Source of the DNA: Bifidobacterium breve
GTDB lineage: Bacteria; Actinomycetota; Actinomycetes; Nanopelagicales; Nanopelagicaceae
Length of the DNA stretch: 64,000 nt
Assembly: GCA_945885625.1 (NCBI GenBank)
Contig: CAMCYS010000001.1
Coordinates: 1-64,000 of the forward strand
Reading direction: 5' to 3'
The notes under the pieces were generated by a model that worked only from the letters and a program-made list of their open reading frames with translations, did no database searches and was not told the origin of the DNA. Made by a program: the position numbers and the translations under genes. This document shows, in pieces, positions 8,566-17,877 of this stretch. The first letter of the stretch is position 1. Every line of letters begins with the position of its first letter.

Positions 8566-10421
8566 AACCGAGTAACAATAAGATTCTTGAGATCCAAGGG
8601 TTGCGTGCTCTCGCTGTATTCTTAGTACTCGCATTTCACGCGAAGTTTATTCCTGGCGGATTCATTGGCGTTGATATTTTCTATGTGATTTCAGGATTCT
8701 TGATTACTGGGTTACTGCTTAAAGAACTGAGCACGACGGGCCGAATATCCGTCAAGGCTTTCTATTTGCGTCGAAGCAAGCGACTCCTGCCGGCTGCGTT
8801 CTTAGTGCTTTTCGTAACGGCTCTGTTCGCTTGGCTTCTGCTACCACCAAATGCACGAGGTTCGATTGGACGTGACTTAATTGCCACCACTTTCTATATC
8901 TCGAATTACCTTTTTGCTTGGTGGGAGAACGATTATCAAAATCTTAACGCCACACCTTCCCCGTTTATTCACTATTGGTCGCTAGCAGTCGAAGAACAGT
9001 TCTATATTCTCTGGCCACTTATACTTATAGCGCTAACTAAGTTAAAGAGCGCGAGAAAATTCCTAGTCGGCTTCTCATTGGTAACCATTACATCTTTCGC
9101 GCTCGGAGTGTGGCTCACGATTGTCGCGCCAATATGGGCTTTTTATTCGCTGCCGACGCGAGCTTGGGAGTTAAGTGTTGGGGCCTTGATCGCATTGGTG
9201 CCTTCATTAAGGCGAAAAAGTCCTTTGATAGCGCTCACTGGATTAGCATCACTGGCAGTTTCTGCTTTTTGGTTTAACGAAAACACCGCCTTCCCAGGTT
9301 TCTACGCTTTGGTACCAGTCCTGGGTACGGGGGCATTGCTATCAACTATCGGGGCATGGCCAAAGCCTCTGAAAGCTCTCGCGACTAATCGTCTATCAAT
9401 TTGGTTGGGAAAGATTTCCTACCCGCTTTATTTATGGCACTGGCCAGCCTTGGTTCTTCCAATTGCGATTCTCTCTCGTGATCTGGATCTTGGCGAGCGC
9501 CTGGCCGCGCTATTAGTCACGGTAATTCTCGCGGATATAACCAATCGATATGTAGAGGAACCTCTCCGCGTAAAAAGTTTCTTCCCTAGACGTGTTGTTC
9601 TATCAACAGTCGGTGCAATGGCAATCGCAACCCTAGTTGGTTTTGGTATTTCTCAATCAACAACCTCCTCCATTCTGATCGATGGCAAACAAGTCACAAT
9701 AGCCAGCATTGAAACCCGTCCAGCACCTTATAGCGATGGATGTCATCTAAATTACCTCCAATCTCTACCACCGCTTTGCGAATATGGAGAGTTAAATAGC
9801 AATATAACTGTTGTACTGTATGGAGATTCCCATGCCGTTCAGTGGTTTCCAGCATTAGAGAAGTTGGCCCGAGAGAAAGGTTTCAAGCTAGTCTCTCTGA
9901 CCAAATCAGCGTGTCCATCAATTGCGGTCGTTCGCGAAAGTGTTGATGCATTCAACATGAGGAACTGCGCAGAATGGCGTGCGAACGCGATAGCACGAAT
10001 CGTGTCAGCCAAACCAGATTTGATTCTGCTCTCATCCTTTGAACATTATGCGCCACCAGGAAACATTGAGAGCGTCAATCAATGGTGGGGCGATGGATCC
10101 CTGCAAACGTATGAAACTCTTTCCTCATTGACACCGCAGATCATTTATATTCAGGATACGCCATTGCCAAAACGTAATATTCCGGATTGTCTAGCAAGCA
10201 CTAGCGAAGATAAATGCCTAGCGAGTAAAAGGCATGGCTTGCCACAAGTAGCCAAATTCGAAATTGTCGATCCTTCTGAGTGGCTTTGCGATGAACTCTG
10301 CCGGGGAATAGTCCGTGGAAATGTTGCCTATCGCGATTCCTCGCATATTAGCGTCGCAACCGCTTTGGAGTTATCGGATTCACTTTGGACGGCCTTAGTT
10401 CTTAAGGGATTTTCGCTTTAG
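8562..10421 (+). CDS. Membrane acyltransferase (AT3/OafA-like) with C-terminal SGNH domain
   Basis: EIQGLRALAVFLVLAFHAKFIPGGFIGVDIFYVISGF, SLAVEEQFYILWP; SGNH motif VVLYGDSHAVQWFPALE and YRDSSHIS. TTG at 8562 overlaps the apt stop (TTGA) and fits better than the track start at 8490. Confidence 0.9.
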   Translation: MKPSNNKILEIQGLRALAVFLVLAFHAKFIPGGFIGVDIFYVISGFLITGLLLKELSTTGRISVKAFYLRRSKRLLPAAFLVLFVTALFAWLLLPPNARGSIGRDLIATTFYISNYLFAWWENDYQNLNATPSPFIHYWSLAVEEQFYILWPLILIALTKLKSARKFLVGFSLVTITSFALGVWLTIVAPIWAFYSLPTRAWELSVGALIALVPSLRRKSPLIALTGLASLAVSAFWFNENTAFPGFYALVPVLGTGALLSTIGAWPKPLKALATNRLSIWLGKISYPLYLWHWPALVLPIAILSRDLDLGERLAALLVTVILADITNRYVEEPLRVKSFFPRRVVLSTVGAMAIATLVGFGISQSTTSSILIDGKQVTIASIETRPAPYSDGCHLNYLQSLPPLCEYGELNSNITVVLYGDSHAVQWFPALEKLAREKGFKLVSLTKSACPSIAVVRESVDAFNMRNCAEWRANAIARIVSAKPDLILLSSFEHYAPPGNIESVNQWWGDGSLQTYETLSSLTPQIIYIQDTPLPKRNIPDCLASTSEDKCLASKRHGLPQVAKFEIVDPSEWLCDELCRGIVRGNVAYRDSSHISVATALELSDSLWTALVLKGFSL

Positions 10422-10439
10422 TGTGGCAGGATTGCGGTC

Positions 10440-11084
10440 ATGGCTGAATTGACCTATTACTGCGGCACGATGGATAGCGGTAAATCAACGCTAGCCTTAC
10501 AGACCGCACACAACCATCAAAGTCGCGGCCGTACGGGTTTAATTTTTACGAATCAAGATCGCGCCGGAGTCGGAGTGATCTCATCGAGACTCGGTCTTCA
10601 AAGTGCGGCAATAGAGGTTGATCCGGAATTAGATATCCATCGCTTTGTGGTGGATCAATTATCAATTGGATCTCGTGTTGACTACATCATTTGTGATGAA
10701 GCCCAATTTTATGAGCCCATACAAATTGATCAGCTGGCACGAATTGTTGATGGTTTAGGAATTGATGTATACGCCTTCGGAATTCTGGCTGACTTTCGCA
10801 CCAAACTTTTCCCTGGTTCTGCTCGGTTAGTCGAGTTAGCGGATCGCGTAAATACTCTTCAAGTTGAAGCGCTATGTTGGTGTGGCCAGCGTGCCACTCA
10901 CAATGCTCGAACCATTAACGGAATCATGGTTACCGAAGGAGAGCAAGTGGTTGTTGGTGATACTAATAAGGCAGATGAAGTTGCGTATGAGGTGCTTTGT
11001 CGTCGTCATCATATGCGTCAATTAACCGCTCGGGTTTCAAGAGCAGGACATACCTCGAGTGAACCATTACCCTTTAATTCATGA
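10440..11084 (+). CDS. tdk: Thymidine kinase (type II)
   Basis: YYCGTMDSGKSTLALQ P-loop, IICDEAQFY, Cys pairs (CWCG ... CRRHH). Confidence 0.93.
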   Translation: MAELTYYCGTMDSGKSTLALQTAHNHQSRGRTGLIFTNQDRAGVGVISSRLGLQSAAIEVDPELDIHRFVVDQLSIGSRVDYIICDEAQFYEPIQIDQLARIVDGLGIDVYAFGILADFRTKLFPGSARLVELADRVNTLQVEALCWCGQRATHNARTINGIMVTEGEQVVVGDTNKADEVAYEVLCRRHHMRQLTARVSRAGHTSSEPLPFNS

Positions 11085-12121
11085 ATGTACGTGGATTAGC
11101 TGCGCTAAGTAAAAACGGACCCTTAACTCCTTATACATTCACGCGCCGAGAGTTGCGGCCAAACGATATTGCACTTGAAATAAAATTTGCGGGCATCTGC
11201 CACTCCGATATACATCAAGTTAAAGAGGAGTGGGGTGGCGCGCTCTTTCCCATGGTCCCCGGACATGAAATATCTGGCGTGGTAAGCGCAGTAGGTAGCG
11301 CTGTAACCAAATTTGCAGTTGGTGATTTGGCTGGTGTGGGCGTATTCATCGATTCCTGTCGCGATTGCGCGAACTGCGCCAACGGTCTTGAACAGTATTG
11401 TGAAAATGGAATGACCCCGACTTACAACGGATTTGAACGAGATGGCGTCACACCGACAATGGGTGGTTACAGCGATGGGTATGTGGTCGATGAGAATTAC
11501 GCAGTCCGAATTCCAAGAAACTTAGATCTGGCAGCTGTTGCACCCCTTCTGTGCGCCGGTATTACTTTGTACTCACCGCTAAAGCATTGGCGCACTGGGC
11601 CAGGAAAGAAAGTTGCGATCATGGGCCTCGGCGGCTTAGGACACATGGGGGTTAAATTTGCTCACGCTCTTGGAGCAGAAGTAACTGTGCTGTCACACTC
11701 CCCCGTAAAGGAATCTGACGCGCGAAATCTAGGCGCGGATCACTTCGTAGTGACAACCGATCCAGATCAATTGAAGACAGTGAAACGAAAATTTGATTTG
11801 ATTCTAGATACGGTCAGTGCCGAACACGATATCAATGAGTACTTATCACTTTTGGCAACCGATGGAACTTTGGTGGTTATTGGACTACCGGGTGTGCCAT
11901 TTGCTCTTCACGCTGGTTCATTGCTTTCTGGCCGTAGATCAATGGCTGGATCAATGATTGGCGGAATTGCGGAAACTCAGGAGATGCTTGATTTCTGTGG
12001 TGAGAAGGAGATAGTTAGCGAGATTGAATTAATCTCTGCAGATTACGTGAATAAGGCTTACGAACGAACAGTTAAAAGCGACGTTCGCTTTCGCTTTGTT
12101 ATTGATATCGCAACCATCTAA
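11081..12121 (+). CDS. Zinc-dependent NAD(P) alcohol dehydrogenase (CAD-like)
   Basis: GICHSDIHQVKEEW, PMVPGHEISGVV, C-X2-C-X2-C-X7-C structural zinc region, GLGGLGHMGVKFA Rossmann motif. Confidence 0.93.
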   Translation: MNVRGLAALSKNGPLTPYTFTRRELRPNDIALEIKFAGICHSDIHQVKEEWGGALFPMVPGHEISGVVSAVGSAVTKFAVGDLAGVGVFIDSCRDCANCANGLEQYCENGMTPTYNGFERDGVTPTMGGYSDGYVVDENYAVRIPRNLDLAAVAPLLCAGITLYSPLKHWRTGPGKKVAIMGLGGLGHMGVKFAHALGAEVTVLSHSPVKESDARNLGADHFVVTTDPDQLKTVKRKFDLILDTVSAEHDINEYLSLLATDGTLVVIGLPGVPFALHAGSLLSGRRSMAGSMIGGIAETQEMLDFCGEKEIVSEIELISADYVNKAYERTVKSDVRFRFVIDIATI

Positions 12122-12855
12122 ACGAATTGATGTACTACTAGTGCAAGTATTGGCGCGATAGCCAGAGCCGGCAACAAGTTCGCAACTGCGACCTCTTTAA
12201 TCTTTAACAAGCGCAGCGCGATACAAAGCAACATGAGTCCACCAACGATTGTCATTGCGGCGATCTGATAACTACTCAAAATCGAACCTAATCCAAGGCC
12301 TACCAGGGTCCAACCTCCTTGATAAATTCCCACGGGAATCGCAGAGGCTGCCACACCCCAACCGAGTGAGGTGGCAAAGGCCATGGCGGCAAAAAAGTCG
12401 AGAGTGGATTTCAAGATTAATTGATCAATGCCGGTTCCCATGCCATCACTAATCGACCCCAGAATCGCAAGTGGTCCAATCGCGAAGAGCAGCGAAGCAC
12501 TTACGAAACCTTCAATAAAGGGACTCTCTTTAGAAGCACGGAAACGCTTTCGTAAATTCTCGCCGATCACTTCAAGTTTCTCTTCCAGACGAAGTGCGCT
12601 ACCGATCAAAGCACCAATTAATAGTGAAGCTAGAACGCAGAGCAGCGTCCAGCCTTTAGGCATTGCTGTTACATAGTCGGCAGACCAAAGTGGAATCAAG
12701 GCGCTAGCAGCTGCTAAAAGCGTAACTAACCCGAGAATATCGGTAACTAAGTTTCTAAGCTGCTCTCGAACACGTGAACCGACTAGAACTCCGAGCGCTG
12801 CCCCGCCAATGATGGTGACAGTATTGATCAGAGTACCGAGGCCTGGAAATTCCAT
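12118..12855 (-). CDS. DUF554 domain-containing membrane protein
   Basis: GLGTLINTVTIIGGAALGVLVG and G-rich multi-TM pattern (GSISDGMGTGIDQLILKSTLDFFAAMAFA) typical of DUF554. Confidence 0.88.
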   Translation of the reverse strand: MEFPGLGTLINTVTIIGGAALGVLVGSRVREQLRNLVTDILGLVTLLAAASALIPLWSADYVTAMPKGWTLLCVLASLLIGALIGSALRLEEKLEVIGENLRKRFRASKESPFIEGFVSASLLFAIGPLAILGSISDGMGTGIDQLILKSTLDFFAAMAFATSLGWGVAASAIPVGIYQGGWTLVGLGLGSILSSYQIAAMTIVGGLMLLCIALRLLKIKEVAVANLLPALAIAPILALVVHQFV

Positions 12856-12887
12856 TAGGACGCAATGCTATCTCGCGCCGATGTTAA

Positions 12888-13586
12888 GTGGGCTATCCTC
12901 GGCGAATGTCACTGACTGCACGAGTAATGAATTTTCTTCGGCCCCATAAGACGATTCCAGTAACTCCATGGCGAGCGCAGAATCGTTGGGATCTATCTCT
13001 CTCGCGAGTGGCTATTCTCTGCTTCGGTCTCTTTATTTTTGGTATTGGGGACGCGCTTCTAATCCAGTCAAACTTGGGTAATGCCCCGTGGTCAGTGCTT
13101 GCGCAAGGTCTGGCTAAGACTTTCAATTCTGAAATTGGTTTGCTGACTTTCATAATTAGTGCCATAGTTTTATTACTTTGGCTACCGCTAAAAGAAAAAC
13201 CTGGTTTCGGAACAGTAGCTAATATCGTGATCATTGCCGCTGCGATTCAACTTGGTGTTGATTACATTCCACCGGCAGACAACACGATCTGGGGCATGGT
13301 CTACATATTTTCGGGAATCGCATTAGTTGGCGCTGGTTCATCGCTCTACATAACTTGTGGTCTAGGGGCGGGACCTCGTGATGGCCTGATGACAGCGCTA
13401 CACCAGAAAACGGGCATCCGAGTTGGGCGGGTGCGCTTAGCCATTGAAGGAACAGTTTTACTTCTTGGCGCTCTGCTAGGTGGACAGTTAGGCGTGGGAA
13501 CTGCCCTATTTGCCCTCTTAATCGGACAATCGATCGCAATTTTCTTAGGGATCGTGGCTCGGCTTACCTTAAATACTTCTCAGTAA
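12888..13586 (+). CDS. YczE/YitT-like integral membrane protein
   Basis: Multi-TM; FGLFIFGIGDALLIQSNLGNAPWSVLAQGLAKT and GLGAGPRDGLMTALHQKTGIRVGRVRLAIE. The first usable start may be 12906 (MSLTARVMNF). Confidence 0.82.
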   Translation: MGYPRRMSLTARVMNFLRPHKTIPVTPWRAQNRWDLSLSRVAILCFGLFIFGIGDALLIQSNLGNAPWSVLAQGLAKTFNSEIGLLTFIISAIVLLLWLPLKEKPGFGTVANIVIIAAAIQLGVDYIPPADNTIWGMVYIFSGIALVGAGSSLYITCGLGAGPRDGLMTALHQKTGIRVGRVRLAIEGTVLLLGALLGGQLGVGTALFALLIGQSIAIFLGIVARLTLNTSQ

Positions 13587-13682
13587 GCCCTAAGTTTGTC
13601 CTTAAGTTCCCTGCGCTGGCCGAACGTTCTTCGGCTCGGAGTCGCAAACACCTCCGTTAACAAAATCAGAAAGGTAAAACTC

Positions 13683-15176
13683 ATGCTGGATTCTTATTTC
13701 AAAATCTCAGAGAGAGGTTCCTCGGTAGCGCAAGAAATTCGAGGCGGACTCGTAACTTTCTTCACCATGGCGTACATCGTGGCGCTGAATCCGTTAATTC
13801 TGGCGACTACAGATGGAGCTGGTCAGTTCATAGGTGGTGGCGATAGAACCAATGCGATCATAATTGTTGCCGCTGGTACTGCGCTAGTCGCCGGTATTCT
13901 TACGATACTGATGGGTGCCGTCGCAAACTTTCCGTTGGCGCTTGCAACTGGCCTAGGTCTAAATACATTTGTGGCCGTATCAATTGCTAAGAATTCAACT
14001 TGGGAACAAGCTATGGGACTGGTTTTGATCGAGGGTGTATTAATCCTCGTTCTTGTTCTAACTGGATTCCGGATCGCAGTCTTTAAGGCAATTCCGACCT
14101 CACTGAAAATTGCGATCTCGGTAGGTATCGGATTATTCATCGCGCTCATCGGTCTCGTTGATGCGGGCTTCGTTAGAAGAACTCCTAACGTGGTTTGGGG
14201 AAGCACTAATTCAAAGCCTTCGGCGGTACCGCTAGAACTTGGTGATGGTGGGCAACTCGTAGGTTGGCCAATTGTTATCTTCGCATTCGGTCTCTTCCTA
14301 ACCATTATTCTTATGATTAAGAAGATAAAGGGTGCGATTCTGATCGGAATTGTTTCCTCAACACTTCTGGCAATCTTTATTGAGGCGCAATTCAAAGTAG
14401 GCAACAGTTTCCTCAGCCCTACTGAATCAAATCCTCGTGGTTGGGCGCTTAATAATCCAGCGCTTCCGAAAGATGCCAGCGGTAACCTCAATCTCGCAGA
14501 TGCTCCCCGTTTTGACACTCTTGGAATCGGGTTCCAAGATATTTTTGGAGCATTCACAAATGCAAAGACTGGATTGCTCGCTGCTCTGCTCCTAGTATTC
14601 ACACTTCTCTTGGCAGACTTCTTCGACACCATGGGAACAATGACCGCAATTGGTAATCAGGCAGGTCTCGTTGATCGTGATGGAAACATTCAAGGCGCTA
14701 ATCGAATCCTGATAGTTGACTCAATAGCTGCCGCCGCAGGTGGCGCAGCTGGCGTTTCTTCAAATACCAGCTATATCGAATCAGCTACCGGTGTTGGCGA
14801 AGGTGCGCGTACCGGGCTCTCATCTATTGTTACTGGTATAGCGTTCTTGCTGACTACATTCCTGGCCCCGCTGGTAGCGATCATTCCGTACGAAGCAGCG
14901 ACTCCTTCATTGCTCATCGTTGGTTTCCTAATGATGAGTCAGATAAAGAATATTGAATGGGATGATTTAGGAATTGGTATTCCAGCATTCCTTACAATTA
15001 TCTTGATGCCATTCTCATACAACATCTCAGTTGGTATCGGAGCTGGCTTCGTAACTCACGTGGTCATTCGCGTCGTACAAGGCCGTCGCAAGGAAGTGCA
15101 TCCACTTCTTCTATTGGTTGCCGGGCTATTTATGATCTACTTCCTGGCTTCTCCAATTAATAGCTGGACCGCATAA
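13683..15176 (+). CDS. NCS2 family permease (guanine/hypoxanthine-type)
   Basis: EIRGGLVTFFTMAYIVALNPLIL, LLLADFFDTMGTMTAIGNQAGLVD, STSYIES-like motif. ATG 13683 preceded by AGAAAGG; the 29-aa extension in the track lacks family character. Confidence 0.93.
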   Translation: MLDSYFKISERGSSVAQEIRGGLVTFFTMAYIVALNPLILATTDGAGQFIGGGDRTNAIIIVAAGTALVAGILTILMGAVANFPLALATGLGLNTFVAVSIAKNSTWEQAMGLVLIEGVLILVLVLTGFRIAVFKAIPTSLKIAISVGIGLFIALIGLVDAGFVRRTPNVVWGSTNSKPSAVPLELGDGGQLVGWPIVIFAFGLFLTIILMIKKIKGAILIGIVSSTLLAIFIEAQFKVGNSFLSPTESNPRGWALNNPALPKDASGNLNLADAPRFDTLGIGFQDIFGAFTNAKTGLLAALLLVFTLLLADFFDTMGTMTAIGNQAGLVDRDGNIQGANRILIVDSIAAAAGGAAGVSSNTSYIESATGVGEGARTGLSSIVTGIAFLLTTFLAPLVAIIPYEAATPSLLIVGFLMMSQIKNIEWDDLGIGIPAFLTIILMPFSYNISVGIGAGFVTHVVIRVVQGRRKEVHPLLLLVAGLFMIYFLASPINSWTA

Positions 15177-15197
15177 GTCCAGCAGAGCGTTAACAGG

Positions 15198-15233
15198 AAC
15201 GGGCCACGAGCAATCGTGGCCCGTTTTCTTTTT
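15198..15233 (+). terminator. Rho-independent terminator after NCS2 permease
   Basis: Perfect 12-bp inverted repeat AACGGGCCACGA-GCAA-TCGTGGCCCGTT followed by TTCTTTTT. Confidence 0.95.
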
Positions 15234-15873
15234 ACGGTAAACGCCAATCGATTGGTAATTGGCCAGAAGCCACAAGCAATTGATTACATCTAGAAAACGG
15301 CTTGCTACCCAAGAAGCCACGGTAAGCAGAAAGTGGGCTGGGATGAACCGACTCAACCTTGTGCGACTCCGAGAAAGTAGAACCTACTTTCTGCGCATGG
15401 CTCCCCCAAAGAATTGCCACGCAACCATGTTCAGCCAGGAAATTAAGTGTTGCGCTGGTGATGCGTTGCCAACCAATCTTCAAGTGCTCAGTTTTGTCGT
15501 CAAGATTCAAAGTTAGCGAACTGTTTAGCAGCGCTACGCCGTTACTGGCCCAGCTCGACAAGTCACCACTTTTCGGATAACTAAAGCCAGTATCTGACAC
15601 ATACTCGGTGAAAATATTTTTAAGCGAAGCCGGTAATCTAGTTATCTCGGGGCCAACGCTAAACGCTAACCCAGTTGCATAGCCGGGCGTTGGATAAGGA
15701 TCTTGGCCCACAATTACGACTCGGTAATGGTCTACTGGATAGGTGTAGAGTCGAAAAACGTTCTCTTGAGCAGGCGTGATTCGCTGAGAGGTAATTATCT
15801 TCTGGATCTCGGTTAGCTCTTCTTTATGCTCGGCAAATAATGAGTGCCAACTTTTATCGATTTGCGTGAGCAA
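15232..15873 (-). CDS. ung: Uracil-DNA glycosylase
   Basis: VVIVGQDPYPTPGYATGLAFSV, LLNSSLTL, HPSPLSAYRGFLGSKPFS. Confidence 0.96.
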   Translation of the reverse strand: MLTQIDKSWHSLFAEHKEELTEIQKIITSQRITPAQENVFRLYTYPVDHYRVVIVGQDPYPTPGYATGLAFSVGPEITRLPASLKNIFTEYVSDTGFSYPKSGDLSSWASNGVALLNSSLTLNLDDKTEHLKIGWQRITSATLNFLAEHGCVAILWGSHAQKVGSTFSESHKVESVHPSPLSAYRGFLGSKPFSRCNQLLVASGQLPIDWRLP

Positions 15874-16645
15874 AGAATCGAGCGCCTTCTCTAGTAACAG
15901 TCAACGGATAATTAAAGACCTCAGAAACATTGGCGGTTGTTAAGACTTCATCGATCTCGCCTGCGAAAGTAATCTGGCCATTCTTAATTAGCAGCGCATG
16001 CGTGGTTCCAACTGGAATTTCTTCCAGATGGTGCGTGACAATGATTGAAGCGGGCGAAGAAGGATCGCTGGAAAATGCCGCGAATCGGGTTAGTAAATCC
16101 TCGCGACCGGGGAGATCAAGACCTGATGTTGGTTCGTCAAGCAAGATTAATTCTGGATCAACCATAAGTGCGCGAGCAATAGCTACTCGTTTACGCTCGC
16201 CCTCACTCAAGGTGCCATAAGTTCGATCTCCTAAATTACGAACACCGAAAGTGGTTAGCAACGCAATGGCGCGCGATTCATCCCAAAGGTCGTAGCTCTC
16301 ATTCCATCGACCGCTAATTCCATAAGCTGCTGTAAGTACGACATCTCGAACCAGTTCATCATCTGGAATTCCAGTCGTACTATTTGCCGAAACTAATCCG
16401 ATTCGAGTACGCAGTTCAAAAAGATCAACCTTGCCCATTGCTTTATCTAGGATTTGAGCCGAGCCAGTAGATGGGAAAATCCGAGTCGCGATCAATTGCA
16501 GCAGGGTAGATTTACCGGCACCGTTGGGACCCAATATCACCCATCGTTGACCTGTATGTAAGGTCAGTGAAAGTGGCCCCAAGATAGTTGAGGCGCCACG
16601 ACGAACAGTTACTTCATCGAGAGTTAAAACGGTATCGCTTGCCAT
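15854..16645 (-). CDS. ABC transporter ATP-binding protein
   Basis: Walker A GPNGAGKSTLLQL, signature LSEGERKRVAIARAL, Walker B LILLDEPTSGLD. ATG at 16645 (MASDTVLTLDEVTVRRG) preferred over the track start 16945, which overlaps serB. Confidence 0.92.
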   Translation of the reverse strand: MASDTVLTLDEVTVRRGASTILGPLSLTLHTGQRWVILGPNGAGKSTLLQLIATRIFPSTGSAQILDKAMGKVDLFELRTRIGLVSANSTTGIPDDELVRDVVLTAAYGISGRWNESYDLWDESRAIALLTTFGVRNLGDRTYGTLSEGERKRVAIARALMVDPELILLDEPTSGLDLPGREDLLTRFAAFSSDPSSPASIIVTHHLEEIPVGTTHALLIKNGQITFAGEIDEVLTTANVSEVFNYPLTVTREGARFFAHANR

Positions 16646-16685
16646 AGAGCGAAAAGATAGCGTGATTTCACGGTAATCTGCGCAT

Positions 16686-17876
16686 ATGAGCAGCGATGCG
16701 CAACACACTGGCCTGATCCTTTTAACAGGCGTTGATGCCCCCGGCATCACACAAGCGCTTTTCGCCACCCTAGAACCATTTGCGATCACGGTTCTAGATA
16801 TCGAACAGGTGGTAATCAGTGATCGCCTGATTCTGACAGTTCTCATTGGTTTAAGCCCAGCCCACAGCAGCGCAATCGAGGCCGATTTAAACGAATGTGC
16901 CGCGAAGTTGGATGTAGACATTGCGACCTTATTTTCAGATTCCACAATCAGTTCTATTCAAGCCAAGCAAGGCTTATTGCATGTTGTTGCCCTCTCTCAA
17001 AAACTCCAACCTAGCGCTATTACTCAGATTGCAACTGCGATTAGCGCCCAAGGTGGAAATATCGAGAGAATTTTCCGGACCGCTTCATACCCCGTTACCG
17101 CCGTTGAGTTTCAAGTATCAGCAACAAGTGTTGATCAATTGCGTACCTCTTTAGCACTAGTTGCTCGAGATGCTGGAATAGATATCGCCGTCTCCCCAGG
17201 CGGTCTAGCCAGATTGGCCAAGAAATTGGTAGTTATGGATGTTGACTCGACTCTGATTCAGCAAGAAGTTATTGAACTACTTGCTGCAAAAGTAGGCGCA
17301 GAAAAAGAAGTTATCGAGATAACAAAGGCCGCCATGGCTGGCGAACTGGATTTTGAAAGCTCATTACGCGCTCGGGTCGCGCTCTTAGCTGGAGCACCTG
17401 AGGAAATAATCGCGCAAGTTCGTGATGAAATCAAACTCACTCCTGGCGCGAGAACGTTAGTCAAAACTCTGCAGAAACTTGGCCACGAGGTGGCCGTTGT
17501 TTCGGGAGGTTTCACTTGCGTGATCGAACCGTTGCTCAACGAACTAGGAATTACAAACTACCGTGCGAATAATCTTGAGATTGCCAGCGGGAAGTTAACT
17601 GGTCAAATTATGCCTCCGGTAATTGACCGCGCAGCGAAAGCTCAAGCGCTACGCGACTTTGCGGCAAAAGTTGGGGTCACTATCGAACAAACTATTGCGA
17701 TCGGCGATGGTGCGAATGATCTCGACATGATTGCCGCCGCCGGTCTAGGCATCGCATTTAACGCAAAACCCGCGGTTCGTGCCGCTGCTGATAGTTCGCT
17801 ATCTGCCCCGTACCTAGATTCAGTTCTTTACTTGTTGGGTATCACCCGCGAAGATGTAGAAGCCGCAAATATTTAA
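16686..17876 (+). CDS. serB: Phosphoserine phosphatase with N-terminal ACT-like domain(s)
   Basis: VVMDVDSTLIQQEVIELLA, VAVVSGGFTCVIEPL, AIGDGANDLDMIAAAGLGIAFNAKP. Confidence 0.95.
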   Translation: MSSDAQHTGLILLTGVDAPGITQALFATLEPFAITVLDIEQVVISDRLILTVLIGLSPAHSSAIEADLNECAAKLDVDIATLFSDSTISSIQAKQGLLHVVALSQKLQPSAITQIATAISAQGGNIERIFRTASYPVTAVEFQVSATSVDQLRTSLALVARDAGIDIAVSPGGLARLAKKLVVMDVDSTLIQQEVIELLAAKVGAEKEVIEITKAAMAGELDFESSLRARVALLAGAPEEIIAQVRDEIKLTPGARTLVKTLQKLGHEVAVVSGGFTCVIEPLLNELGITNYRANNLEIASGKLTGQIMPPVIDRAAKAQALRDFAAKVGVTIEQTIAIGDGANDLDMIAAAGLGIAFNAKPAVRAAADSSLSAPYLDSVLYLLGITREDVEAANI

Positions 17877-17877
17877 C

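Noticed and set aside
13823-14632. 269-aa minus-strand ORF inside the NCS2 permease
   Set aside because: Fully antisense to a well-supported membrane transporter; composition (Ser/Pro/Arg-rich) is typical of shadow ORFs.
16646-16945. N-terminal 100-aa extension of the ABC ATPase in the ORF track
   Set aside because: Overlaps the divergent serB gene and its start region; the ABC domain begins right after ATG 16645.
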